Assembly: GCA_963778165.1 (NCBI GenBank)
Contig: CAVZTE010000004.1
Coordinates: 248,001 to 312,000 of the forward strand
Direction: 5' to 3'
Source: Bog-756 sp963778165
GTDB taxonomy: Bacteria > Actinomycetota > Acidimicrobiia > Acidimicrobiales > RAAP-2
DNA length: 64,000 bases
The notes under the pieces: model-generated
The model's input: the letters and a program-made list of their open reading frames with translations, nothing else
The model's database searches: none
What the model was told of the DNA's origin: nothing
In this document: in pieces, positions 42,435 to 50,965 of the stretch
How positions within the stretch are numbered: the stretch's first letter is position 1
Layout of the letters: each line of letters begins with the position of its first letter
Made by a program: the position numbers and the translations under genes

Positions 42435-44033
42435 GTGGACCAGAGGCTGGAGCGGGGACGAAGGACGGCGGGCTGTCTGGGAGCCGTGATGGCGTGTCTC
42501 TCCTTGTCCGTCTTCGCCGGTTGCGGGAGCACTCCGGCCGCAACGGCCCCGACCCTCCCCCTTCTGCCGGTACCGACACCCACGGTCCAAGGTCCCATCC
42601 TGCCGAGCAGTGGAATCTCCTTCCTGGGCTCCACCACCTTCGCCCCGTCCCAAGTCGGTTACGAGCAGTCCGAGTTCTTCCTGTCGGGAACGGCCAGCTC
42701 CTATTCGAGTGCATCCCCCCTATCCAAAAACGGTCAGTGGGACGTCAAAGCAGCCACCACCGCCCCCTACAAGACCCGGATGGTGGTCTATCGACCCATC
42801 AACCCCAAGGACTTCGACGGGACCGTCGTCGTCGAGTGGCTCAACGTGACGGCCGGCATCGACGCCCCGGCGGCATGGCTCAACGGGCACATCCAGATGA
42901 TCCGCCAAGGGATGGCCTATATCGGCGTGGATGTACAGGCCGGCGGGATCAACGGTCAAGCCAACTCCATCGCCGCCCTGGACGGCAAGAGTGGGCTCAG
43001 ACAGTCCGACCCGGCTCGTTACGGTTCACTCCACCACCCCGGCGACAGTTATTCGTACAGCATCTTCCAGCAGGCCGGTAAGGCCCTCCGGACCTCGGGA
43101 CCGCAGATCCTCGGGGGGTTGCACCTGAAGCGGGTCCTGGCCCTGGGCGAGTCACAATCGGCCTTCCGGATGGTGACCTACATCGACGCCCTCCAAACTC
43201 GGTCGCCGGACATTTTCAACGGCTACTTCGTCTACAGCCGGGGCGGTAACGCCTCTGATCTGTCCCAGGCACCCCAACCGACCATCACCACCCCGACCCC
43301 GACCTACATACGCACCGACATCCACGTCCCGGTCTTCCTCTTCGAGACCGAGACAGACCTGCTGGGACTGGGTTACCTGGCCGCCCGCCAACCGTCGACG
43401 GCGTACCTACGCGAGTGGGAGACGGCGGGAACCGCCCACGACGACACCTACGGCCTCCTCTATTCGAGATCGGATACCGGAAACGGGGTGGCCGACACCG
43501 AGGCCTTCGAGTCGATGCTCGATCCTCCGGCCAAGCCCATACCGGGCATCGTCGACTGCGGTGCTCCGGTCAATGCCGGTTCGCACACCTACGAGCTGCG
43601 AGCCGCTCTGGAGGATGTCAACAACTGGCTCACCAACGGGACGGCGCCACCTCAGTCGCCCCGTCTCCAAGTCAACCCGGCCGACCCCCACGAATTTCTG
43701 ACCGACCAGTACGGTGAGGCGTTGGGCGGAATCCGGACCCCTCAGGTCGAGGTGCCGGTGGCCAAGCTGTCGGGCATCGGCCAACCGGGCTCCACGACCA
43801 TCGGGACCCAGCCGAGCAATGCCTCCACCATCTCCGGCGCCACGCTGTGCAGCATCCTCGGCACCACCGTTCCCTTCTCTGCGGCCCAACTGGCTTCGCT
43901 CTACCCGACCCACGCCTCCTTTGTCACCAAGTGGGATGCCGCCACGGCCGCGGAGGTGAAGCAGGGATACCTGCTGCCTGCCGACGCCCGAACGCTGGAC
44001 CAGGTGGCGGTGCACTCGACCGTGGGTGGCTGA
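42435..44033 (+). CDS. Alpha/beta-hydrolase-domain lipoprotein
   Basis: A 532-residue exported protein. The signal peptide ends in lipobox VFAGC with Cys30 as the lipid-modified residue, followed by a Pro/Thr-rich linker (about 31-52). The rest is an alpha/beta hydrolase of the large Abhydrolase_10-like type: VVVEWLNVTAGIDAPAAW near residue 135, nucleophile Ser in LALGESQSAFRM near 240, and DDTYG with a C-terminal His expected. Members of this family are poorly characterised outer-surface hydrolases. The GTG at 42435 follows a G-rich ribosome site. It is divergent from and likely regulated by the TetR protein. Substrate is unknown. Confidence 0.8.
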   Translation: MDQRLERGRRTAGCLGAVMACLSLSVFAGCGSTPAATAPTLPLLPVPTPTVQGPILPSSGISFLGSTTFAPSQVGYEQSEFFLSGTASSYSSASPLSKNGQWDVKAATTAPYKTRMVVYRPINPKDFDGTVVVEWLNVTAGIDAPAAWLNGHIQMIRQGMAYIGVDVQAGGINGQANSIAALDGKSGLRQSDPARYGSLHHPGDSYSYSIFQQAGKALRTSGPQILGGLHLKRVLALGESQSAFRMVTYIDALQTRSPDIFNGYFVYSRGGNASDLSQAPQPTITTPTPTYIRTDIHVPVFLFETETDLLGLGYLAARQPSTAYLREWETAGTAHDDTYGLLYSRSDTGNGVADTEAFESMLDPPAKPIPGIVDCGAPVNAGSHTYELRAALEDVNNWLTNGTAPPQSPRLQVNPADPHEFLTDQYGEALGGIRTPQVEVPVAKLSGIGQPGSTTIGTQPSNASTISGATLCSILGTTVPFSAAQLASLYPTHASFVTKWDAATAAEVKQGYLLPADARTLDQVAVHSTVGG

Positions 44034-44064
44034 TACTCCCATTAGCCATTGACAGCGATGGCGT

Positions 44065-44580
44065 CTACGTGCCGGGCCGCTTCTTCCATGCCGGATCCTC
44101 GGCCAGCTTCTCCGAGATCCTGTCGTAGAAGCTCCGGCGTTGCAGCGCCTCTTCGATGTCGGTGACGATACGGCTCAGCGGGTAGGGGATCTCCGCTTCG
44201 ATCTCGCTGATGGCGGCCTCGGTGGCGCGCCACTCAGCTCCGAGTTGATCAACCATCTGTCGCGCCTTGGGGGAAAGCGTCACCTTTATGCTCCGAGCGT
44301 CAGCGCCGGTGGTCGTCCTCACCAGGCCGGCGGTGCGCATGGCGGCCACCTTCTGGCTCATGGCCGAGTGGGTGCGTTGCGTCGACCGGGCCAGCTCGGT
44401 GATGGTCATCGGGCCATGGGCATCCAGCCGGAGCAACTCCATGACCCAGGCGGATTTGATCTCGCCGATCTCCCCGTCGGCGTGGACCCGATCGATGTCT
44501 CCATCCATTGCTGCCTGCAGGAGCCGCAGCGGCCGCCATCGGCTGTGTTCGCTCGGATCTGGTTTGGCTTCTCTGGTCAC
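44065..44580 (-). CDS. MarR-family transcriptional regulator
   Basis: A 171-residue winged-helix regulator, with the HTH in ITELARSTQRTHSAMSQKVAAMRTAGLVRTTTG and the wing ADARSIKVTLSPKAR. It is divergent from an MFS exporter. The 47 bases between their GTG starts hold a 20-base near-palindrome (44595-44614) and -10-like boxes for both genes, each 6-7 bases from a start codon. Autorepression plus repression of the exporter is the likely role. Confidence 0.87.
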   Translation of the reverse strand: MTREAKPDPSEHSRWRPLRLLQAAMDGDIDRVHADGEIGEIKSAWVMELLRLDAHGPMTITELARSTQRTHSAMSQKVAAMRTAGLVRTTTGADARSIKVTLSPKARQMVDQLGAEWRATEAAISEIEAEIPYPLSRIVTDIEEALQRRSFYDRISEKLAEDPAWKKRPGT

Positions 44581-44587
44581 GAGCCAA

Positions 44588-44621
44588 AGTATATCAGGAC
44601 TTATATAAGTACTGTTATAGT
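44588..44621. promoter_or_regulatory. Divergent leaderless promoters with central MarR operator
   Basis: ACTTATATAAGT (44599-44610) is a perfect 12-base palindrome, extended by CAG (44595-44597) and CTG (44612-44614). TATAGT (44616-44621) is a -10 box ending 6 bases before the MFS GTG at 44628. On the other strand TATACT (44593-44588) ends 7 bases before the marR GTG at 44580. The palindrome lies upstream of both -10 boxes. No Shine-Dalgarno sequence precedes either start. Confidence 0.65.
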
Positions 44622-44627
44622 TTTTCG

Positions 44628-46070
44628 GTGGCGCCGGACAGAACAGTGCACCCTCCCGTCAAACGGAGGTGGACGACCCGCCTGTTCGCCGACATCAGCC
44701 CCCTGCGCCGGTCCCCGACCTTCCGGCGGCTGTGGGTCGGCTCCACCCTGTCGTCATTGGGCAGTTCCCTGACCAGGTTCGCCCTACCTCTTCAGGTCTA
44801 CAACCTCACCCGTTCGCCCCTGGCCGTCGGCATCATCGGCGTGGCCGAGGTGGTCCCGACCCTGACCATCGGATTGTGGGGCGGCTCGCTGGCCGACAAC
44901 CGGGACCGGCGCAAGCTGCTCCTTCTCACCAGCTCCACGTCGGTCGCGGTTTCGGGGGCGCTGGCGGCCCAGGCCTTCGCCGGGTCCCATCTGGTCTGGC
45001 TTCTGTACGCCCTCGCCGCGGCGCAGTCCGGACTGAGTGCCATCAGCGCCCCGACCAGACGAACGTTCATCCCCAGCCTGCTACCGGCCAGCCAACTCCC
45101 GGCCGGGTTGGCGCTCAATCGACTGAGCTTTCAGATCATGTTGACCATCGGCCCTGCCCTGGCCGGGCTCATCGCCTCGTTCCCTGCCCTCGGGCTGCGG
45201 GCCTGTTACCTCATCGACGCCGTGAGCTTTGCCGGCTCCCTGTACGGCGTGGCCGGACTGCCCACTCTGCCGCCGAGGGTCGACGTGGTCCAGACAAGCC
45301 TCCGCGCCGTGACCGAGGGAGTCCGGTTCATCCGGCACAGCCAGCGGCTGGCCGGGGCGTTCCTCACCGATCTCAGTGCCACCGTCTTTGCCCTGCCCAT
45401 CGCCCTCTTCCCTGCCATCAACGCCGAACGCTTCGGGGGCAACCCGCTCACCCTCGGCCTGTTCACCGCGGCCATAGGAGTAGGCGGCCTGCTCACCGCC
45501 ATGTGCTCGGGACCGCTCAACCACCTCGAGCACCAAGGTCGGGCCATGCTGCTTTCGGTGTCCGTTTGGGGCGCGGCCTTTGCCGGCTTCGCCATCGTCC
45601 CCGGCCTGTGGCTGACGCTCACCCTGCTGGCCATAGCCGGCGCCGCCGACACCGTGACCGTGGTGCTCCGGGGCACCATCGTCCAAACCGTCGCCCCTGA
45701 TCACCTTCGGGGCCGCATCACCGCGGCCGAGTACGTGGTCGGGGCCAGCGGTGGCCAGCTCGGAAACCTGGAGGCGGGTGCCCTCGGATCGCTGACCTCT
45801 CCGGTCATCAGCGCCTTCTGCGGTGGGCTGGTCACCATCGCCGGGGCCGTCGTGATCGGCCTGGCCCTACCCCGCTTCGCCCGCTACCGCCACGCCGCCG
45901 GCGTCGCCCCCGAACCGCTGAGCGGGCCCACTGCCCCCGAGACGCAGCCCCCGGAGCCGGGTCAGCGTGACGGTTCGCCGCCGCTGCCGACGATCTCGCC
46001 GGCGGGCTGGTCCCAACGGTCGAGGAAGACCACGTCAGCCAGGGGACGGCGTCGGACCGGCCCGTGGTGA
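44628..46070 (+). CDS. MFS efflux transporter (MFS_3 type)
   Basis: A 480-residue major-facilitator protein with about 12 membrane segments. Its N-terminal FRRLWVGSTLSSLGSSLTRFALPLQVYNLT and the loop WGGSLADNRDRRKLLLLTSS are those of MFS_3 drug/siderophore exporters. The last ~60 residues are a hydrophilic Pro/Arg-rich tail. The GTG at 44628 is chosen because a -10 box ends 6 bases upstream; further upstream sequence belongs to the divergent marR. Its 3' end overlaps the convergent nitroreductase gene by ~110 bases, so part of the C-terminal tail may be a quirk of a late stop. Confidence 0.88.
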   Translation: MAPDRTVHPPVKRRWTTRLFADISPLRRSPTFRRLWVGSTLSSLGSSLTRFALPLQVYNLTRSPLAVGIIGVAEVVPTLTIGLWGGSLADNRDRRKLLLLTSSTSVAVSGALAAQAFAGSHLVWLLYALAAAQSGLSAISAPTRRTFIPSLLPASQLPAGLALNRLSFQIMLTIGPALAGLIASFPALGLRACYLIDAVSFAGSLYGVAGLPTLPPRVDVVQTSLRAVTEGVRFIRHSQRLAGAFLTDLSATVFALPIALFPAINAERFGGNPLTLGLFTAAIGVGGLLTAMCSGPLNHLEHQGRAMLLSVSVWGAAFAGFAIVPGLWLTLTLLAIAGAADTVTVVLRGTIVQTVAPDHLRGRITAAEYVVGASGGQLGNLEAGALGSLTSPVISAFCGGLVTIAGAVVIGLALPRFARYRHAAGVAPEPLSGPTAPETQPPEPGQRDGSPPLPTISPAGWSQRSRKTTSARGRRRTGPW

Positions 46071-46627
46071 CCCCGGGGCCAGCCCACCACCACATGCCCG
46101 GCCAACATCCAATCGTCGGGGACTCCCACCGCCTCACGCAGCAGCGGCTCGCCACCGTAGGAGGCCCAACTGGTCAGGCAGGCCCCGAGCCCCAGGGCCC
46201 GCGCCGCCAGCAGGAAGTTCTGCATGGCCGGAAAGATCGAGCCCCCCAACAGGAGCTCGGACGCCGTCGGATACTTCTGCTGGGTGAACAGGACCGAGGT
46301 GAACTCGCCGGCTCGATCGTGGAGTTCGTAGGTGGCCCGGTTGGTACGGGCCCGTCGGCTGGTGTCGTCATCAGCGGGTCGGCTCATGCCGTAGACCGGC
46401 TCGATCACCTCCAGGGCCTGAGCGGCGGCCCTGGCCACCACGGCCCGTTGTTCCGGAGACCGGAGGACGGTGAAACGCCATCCTTGAGCATTGGCGCCCG
46501 ACGGCGCCCACGTGGCCGCTTGGAGGCATCGGGCCAGGACGGCATCGGCCACCGGCTCGTCGGTGAAGCGACGAATGGTCCGGGCGGTGGACAGGACGTC
46601 CCAAATATCGTCGACCGGCTCACTCAT
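45962..46627 (-). CDS. Nitroreductase-family flavoprotein
   Basis: A 221-residue FMN-dependent oxidoreductase. The FMN-binding TARTIRRFTDEPV near residue 15, the block ATWAPSGANAQGWRF near residue 40, and GLGACLTSWA plus GHVVVGWP in the C-terminal half are family hallmarks. The ATG at 46627 overlaps the TGA of the preceding hydrolase (ATGA), and the gene is last in a marR-hydrolase-nitroreductase operon. Substrates may include nitro compounds, quinones or a specific metabolite. The 3' end overlaps the MFS gene on the other strand. Confidence 0.88.
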   Translation of the reverse strand: MSEPVDDIWDVLSTARTIRRFTDEPVADAVLARCLQAATWAPSGANAQGWRFTVLRSPEQRAVVARAAAQALEVIEPVYGMSRPADDDTSRRARTNRATYELHDRAGEFTSVLFTQQKYPTASELLLGGSIFPAMQNFLLAARALGLGACLTSWASYGGEPLLREAVGVPDDWMLAGHVVVGWPRGHHGPVRRRPLADVVFLDRWDQPAGEIVGSGGEPSR

Positions 46628-47358
46628 AACGGATCTACTTCGGCCCGAGCTACTTGGAGCAAGGCCTCGGCCACCTGGTCGGGTTCGGTGATCATCAGAT
46701 CGTGGCCGGTGTCGACATCCCACAAGTGCCCCCGGTCGCGGGCTTCCTTCATCAACTCCGGATCCCGGGTGGCCAGGGTCGAGGTGCAGACGATGTGGAA
46801 TTGGGGGATCGACCACAGCGCCTGCTCATTCCGCAGGTCGAGTGGTTGCTCGAAGCAGGCCCAGGGATGGCCGGTCAATCGCTCGGCCATCCAGGCCAGA
46901 TCGGCGGGATCGGTGACGCCGTAGAACATGCCGGCCTCGGGTGCCGGCAACAGGACCAGTTCGACCCCGTCAACCGTCTCACCCGACGGGCGCACCGCCT
47001 CGATGATGGGTCCGGCCACGTCGACCAGGGACTGACCGTTGGTCGGATTGGCGGCGTCGAGGTACACCAGCCGACCGACCCGGTCACTGGCCCGATCGGC
47101 CGCGCCGGTGATGACCATGCCGCCGTAGCTGTGGCCGACCAGGATGACATCGCGGAGGTCTTCGAACTGCAACGTGGCCACTACATCGTGTATGTGCAGG
47201 TCGAGGTCGATACCCGGGCCAAGGAGGTGGGCCCGCTCGCCCAGCCCGGTCAGGGTCGGGGTGTAGACCTCATGACCGGCCGAACGGAGCAGTCGGGCCA
47301 CCCGCTGGTAGCACCATCCCCCATGGCCGCCGCCGTGCACCAGAACATAGGTCGCCAT
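46624..47358 (-). CDS. Alpha/beta-hydrolase (esterase/hydroxynitrile-lyase-like)
   Basis: A 244-residue soluble hydrolase. It begins ATYVLVHGGGHGGWCYQRVARLL with the oxyanion HGG, has nucleophile Ser in VGHSYGGMV near residue 80, and His in DTGHDLMI near 220. This is the compact form related to plant-type esterases and salicylate/methyl-ester hydrolases. I prefer the ATG at 47358, 9 bases after AAGGGG, over one three codons earlier. The TGA overlaps the nitroreductase start, and a MarR gene precedes it by ~50 bases. Confidence 0.85.
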   Translation of the reverse strand: MATYVLVHGGGHGGWCYQRVARLLRSAGHEVYTPTLTGLGERAHLLGPGIDLDLHIHDVVATLQFEDLRDVILVGHSYGGMVITGAADRASDRVGRLVYLDAANPTNGQSLVDVAGPIIEAVRPSGETVDGVELVLLPAPEAGMFYGVTDPADLAWMAERLTGHPWACFEQPLDLRNEQALWSIPQFHIVCTSTLATRDPELMKEARDRGHLWDVDTGHDLMITEPDQVAEALLQVARAEVDPL

Positions 47359-47411
47359 CGGTTTCATCCCCTTTCCAAGCTGCGGTGTTAGTGCGGAGCC
47401 GGTCCGACGGC

Positions 47412-47927
47412 CTAGGAGTCCGACCGCAACTCGAAGTCGCCGGTAGAGACACGCAGGCTCCTGACGGCGGCAATGACGTCGCGCATCTGACGGTCGCTCA
47501 ATCCGCCCATGCCGAAGCGGATGTCGTTCACCGACTTGGTCGACTCCGCCGCCAACGCCCTGCCGGCGGGAGTGATACGGGCCAGCGTGGCCCGACGATC
47601 GGACGGATGTGGGACCCGCTCGACCAATCGGTCCTCGGTCAGCCGGTCGATGATGTTGGTGACGCTGGTCGGGTGGATCATCAGCCGTTGGCCCATCTTG
47701 CCCAGCGCCAACTGCCCGGACTTGGTGAACGACAGCAACACCAGGGCCTCATAGCGGGCGAAGGTCAGACCGAAGGGCCGCAGGGCTCCGTCGACCGCGC
47801 TCAGGATCATCTGCTGGGCCCGCATGATCGAGGTGGCCGTAGCCATGGACTCTGCGGCTTCCGGCCATCGCTTCGACCACTGCCGGTGGGCCTCTTCGAT
47901 GACATCGAAGTCGAGCGGCCTGATCAT
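47412..47927 (-). CDS. MarR-family transcriptional regulator
   Basis: A 171-residue regulator with the HTH in LALGKMGQRLMIHPTSVTNIIDRLTEDRLVERV and the wing HPSDRRATLARITPAGR. The ATG at 47927 (MIRPLDFDVIEEAHRQW) matches the usual N-terminal helix. It is the first gene of an operon with the hydrolase and nitroreductase on the same strand and probably senses their substrate. A far longer open frame upstream is not supported. Confidence 0.87.
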   Translation of the reverse strand: MIRPLDFDVIEEAHRQWSKRWPEAAESMATATSIMRAQQMILSAVDGALRPFGLTFARYEALVLLSFTKSGQLALGKMGQRLMIHPTSVTNIIDRLTEDRLVERVPHPSDRRATLARITPAGRALAAESTKSVNDIRFGMGGLSDRQMRDVIAAVRSLRVSTGDFELRSDS

Positions 47928-48547
47928 GGGCCGACACTCTACCGCCGGGACATTTGGCCGAGCAGTCGGTGATCCGATACTTGGAGTCCCCATCGTTGCG
48001 ATGAGATCGGGTTGACGAGGGAGTCGACCCTCGCACCCTGGCCCAGCCTGACCCGGCGAGGGTGCCAGCCGGGACTGGGGAACTGGGGGGTTGTTCCGGC
48101 CCCGACCGGCACCACCCGAGCCCCGCACGGGAGACCGGGGGCCCAGGTCCCTCGACGCCGGGCGTTGAGGCCAAACATCGAGGTGAGCGTGGAGCCGCTG
48201 GGGGGAGGCACTGGGCGCGTGGCTCAGATGCTTCCCACCGCACGCTCCGCCTTCCTCATCGGACGTACAATAGCGGACGTACAATAGTCGGAATGCCTAG
48301 TAGTGTAAACCGACGGTTGGCCGGATTTCCGACTCTCCGGGGAACGGTGGAACACCGCCCGCCTGCAACACCGCGGTGGTGGATCGGCGGTAGTCGATGG
48401 GACGGAGTGAGGGCCCGGGTGGACCGAAGGCTCAGAAACGTTGGGGTGAGGACGCTGTGACTAAAGTAAGCCCACTTCTGCAGGGGCCCAGCCGCTTGAG
48501 CCCGACGACCACCGAAGGCCCCGCGTGACTGCGAAATCGAGTACACC
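47928..48547. other. 620-base intergenic region, left border of the catabolic island
   Basis: No convincing gene on either strand. It separates the MarR operon from the acyl-CoA dehydrogenase genes and must hold both promoters. A perfect 14-base tandem duplication lies at 48260-48287, reported separately. Confidence 0.4.
48260..48287. repeat. Two tandem copies of a 14-base sequence
   Basis: CGGACGTACAATAG occurs twice, head to tail (48260-48273 and 48274-48287). It contains the near-palindromic core ACGTAC. It could be a paired binding site upstream of the acyl-CoA dehydrogenase operon or a replication slip. Confidence 0.6.
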
Positions 48548-49687
48548 ATGCTGCTGACCCTCGACCCCGATCAAGAGCTCTTCCGGGACACCACGGCCAA
48601 GCTCCTCAGTGAGCAGGTACCGTTCGAGCAGCTCCGCTTGCTGCGGGATGACCAGGCCGGCTTCGACGACGGGTACTGGCTCCGTGGTGCCGAACTGGGT
48701 TGGACCTCTCTGTTGGTCAGCGAGCAGGACGGCGGGGGCTCCATCGGAGACCATGGGCTCGTGGATCTGGCCCTGGTGGCCTACGAGTTCGGCCGGCACG
48801 CCGCTCCGGGTCCGTTACTGGTGACCAATGTGGTCGTGGCCACCCTGAGCGAGACCGAAGGCCATGGATTCGACAACGTGATCAGCGACGTTCTCCTGGG
48901 CAAGTCCATCGTGACCTGGTGCCTGGGCGAACCGAATCCGAACGACCGCCTCGGTGCCATCGAGCTCGACATCCGGGTGGACGGGGATGACCTGGTCCTC
49001 AACGGCGTCAAGCGGCCGGTGGAGTCCGGGGGCCGGGCCGACTATCTCCTGGTCTCCGGCCGCACCGGAACCGGGCTGACCCAGGTGCTCGTTCCGGTGG
49101 GAACGCCGGGCGTGTCCATCTCCCCGATGCACAGCGTCGACATGACCCGTCGGTTCTCCGTGGTCGCTTTTGATGAGGTCCGGATCCCTTCCTCGTCGGC
49201 GGTGGGCGGCGTCGGATCGGCCGACGCCCAGGTCGACCGGCAGCTCGAGCGGGCCGTGGCCATCAGCAGTGCCGAAACGGTGGGGGCCATGCAGGCGGCC
49301 TTCGACATGACGGTGGAGTGGGCCTTCGACCGGTACTCCTTCGGTCGCCCCCTGGCGTCCTACCAGGAGTTGAAGCACCGGTTCGCCGACATGAAGACGT
49401 GGCTGGAGGCCAGTCACGCCATCAGCGACGCCGCCACCGACGCCGTGGCCACCGGATCGCCCGACGCCCCCGAGCTCCTCAGCGCGGCCAAGGCCTTCAT
49501 CGGGGGGTACGGGTCGGAGCTCATGCAGGACTGCGTGCAGATCCACGGCGGCATCGGTCTGACCTTCGACCACGACATCCACCTCTTCCTCCGTCGCCAT
49601 ACCCTCAACCGGGTGCTGTACGGAACCCCGGCCGAGCACCGCCAACGGATCGCCGAGCTGGTACAGAGCAAAGGGGACGCCCAATGA
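48548..49687 (+). CDS. Acyl-CoA dehydrogenase family protein
   Basis: A 379-residue flavoenzyme. The N-terminal helical domain begins LLTLDPDQELFRDTTAKLL, the middle beta domain contains DDLVLNGVKRPVESGGRADYLLV, and the C-terminal helices include AFDRYSFGRPLASYQELKHRFADM and DCVQIHGGIGLTFDHDIHLFLRR, the FAD/dimer-contact region. The substrate-pocket sequence is divergent, like the alpha subunits of heteromeric steroid-side-chain ACADs. The next gene encodes a second ACAD with an ATGA overlap, so an alpha-beta heterotetramer (FadE-pair type) is likely. It oxidises an unidentified acyl-CoA. Confidence 0.9.
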   Translation: MLLTLDPDQELFRDTTAKLLSEQVPFEQLRLLRDDQAGFDDGYWLRGAELGWTSLLVSEQDGGGSIGDHGLVDLALVAYEFGRHAAPGPLLVTNVVVATLSETEGHGFDNVISDVLLGKSIVTWCLGEPNPNDRLGAIELDIRVDGDDLVLNGVKRPVESGGRADYLLVSGRTGTGLTQVLVPVGTPGVSISPMHSVDMTRRFSVVAFDEVRIPSSSAVGGVGSADAQVDRQLERAVAISSAETVGAMQAAFDMTVEWAFDRYSFGRPLASYQELKHRFADMKTWLEASHAISDAATDAVATGSPDAPELLSAAKAFIGGYGSELMQDCVQIHGGIGLTFDHDIHLFLRRHTLNRVLYGTPAEHRQRIAELVQSKGDAQ

Positions 49688-50958
49688 GTGCCGTCGACGA
49701 GCAGGAGCTCGAGGCCTTCCGGGGACGGGTCCGCTCCTTCGCCCGGGAGAACCTCCGCCCGTTCGCCTTCGGGGCGTCGGCCGGTCCACTCCGAAACGAC
49801 CGGACCGACGAGGAAGAGCTGGCCGCTGTGGCCCGGGACCGGGAGGTCCAGCGGATGCTCTTCGACGCCGGGCTGGCCGGCCTGTGCTTTCCCCGTGAGT
49901 ACGGGGGCCAGGGACTGGCACCGGAGTACCAGCGCGTGCTCAATGCCGAGCTGGTGGGCTACGAGTATCCGTCCCGGCTCCAGGCACCGACCCTCTCACC
50001 GTGCGCCGCCGTCCTCCTGGATTTCGGGACCGAGGAGCAGAAGCAGCGACACATCCCGGCCATCCTCAAAGGTGAGGAGATCTGGATGCAGTTCCTCTCC
50101 GAGCCGAGCGGCGGCTCCGACGTGGCCGGGGCGTTGACCTCGGCTGTCCGGGATGGCGACGAGTGGATATTGAACGGCTCGAAGATCTGGACCACCGGGG
50201 CCTGGTGGTCAGACTGGGGCCTGTGCCTGGCCCGCACCAACTGGGACGTCCCCAAGCACCGCGGCCTGACGGTGTTCATGCTCCCGATCAGGCAACCGGG
50301 GCTGGAGGTCCACCGCATCGAGATGCTGAACGGCTCCAAGGAGTTCTGTCAGGAGTTCCTGACCGACGTGCGGGTGCCCGACACCGACCGGGTCGGCGAC
50401 GTCGACGACGGCTGGACCGTGGGCACCCGGTGGATGTTCCACGAGCGCATGCTCATGAACTCCCCGTTGGTCACGGTGCCGTCCGGTGATCAACAGAACG
50501 GGGACGGGGCCTTCTTCGTGAACCTGGTGGCCCGGGACGCCGGGCGGCTGGACGATCCGCAGGCCCGCCAGCTGATCGGCGAGGCGCACATGCTGGATCT
50601 GGTCAACCGCAAGCTCCGGCGCCGCATCGGTGACGGGATCGCCACCGGAACCATGGCCGATCAGTCGGCGGCCATCGGCCGGTTGTTCGGGGGCGTGGTC
50701 TCGGCCCGCATCCGGAGCATCGCCTTCGACATCGCCGGAGCCTCGGGTGGAGCGTGGACCGATGACGACGGTGAAGCGGCTTACGCGGGAACCGAGTTCC
50801 TGATGCGACAGGTGTCGTGCATCGGCGGGGGCACCACCGAGATGGCCCGCAACGTGATCAGCGAGCGGGTGCTCGGGATGCCCCGGGAGCGGGCCTTGGA
50901 TCGGGACGTGGCCTTCCGGGACGTACCCCGGGGCGCGTCCTCAGGGGCGCGGGACTGA
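49684..50958 (+). CDS. Acyl-CoA dehydrogenase family protein (second subunit)
   Basis: A 424-residue flavoenzyme. LPFREYGGQGL-like GLCFPREYGGQGLAPEYQ is near residue 65, FLSEPSGGSDVAGALTSAVRDGDEWILNGSKIWTTGA in the beta domain, and IGGGTTEMARNVISERVLGMPRE at the C-terminus, with the base region in that helix bundle. The ATG overlaps the stop of the first ACAD. Pairs of adjacent ACAD genes commonly form heteromers in actinobacterial steroid or acyl-chain catabolism. It converges on the DUF35-thiolase gene with only a 7-base gap. Confidence 0.91.
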   Translation: MSAVDEQELEAFRGRVRSFARENLRPFAFGASAGPLRNDRTDEEELAAVARDREVQRMLFDAGLAGLCFPREYGGQGLAPEYQRVLNAELVGYEYPSRLQAPTLSPCAAVLLDFGTEEQKQRHIPAILKGEEIWMQFLSEPSGGSDVAGALTSAVRDGDEWILNGSKIWTTGAWWSDWGLCLARTNWDVPKHRGLTVFMLPIRQPGLEVHRIEMLNGSKEFCQEFLTDVRVPDTDRVGDVDDGWTVGTRWMFHERMLMNSPLVTVPSGDQQNGDGAFFVNLVARDAGRLDDPQARQLIGEAHMLDLVNRKLRRRIGDGIATGTMADQSAAIGRLFGGVVSARIRSIAFDIAGASGGAWTDDDGEAAYAGTEFLMRQVSCIGGGTTEMARNVISERVLGMPRERALDRDVAFRDVPRGASSGARD

Positions 50959-50965
50959 GCGAACC

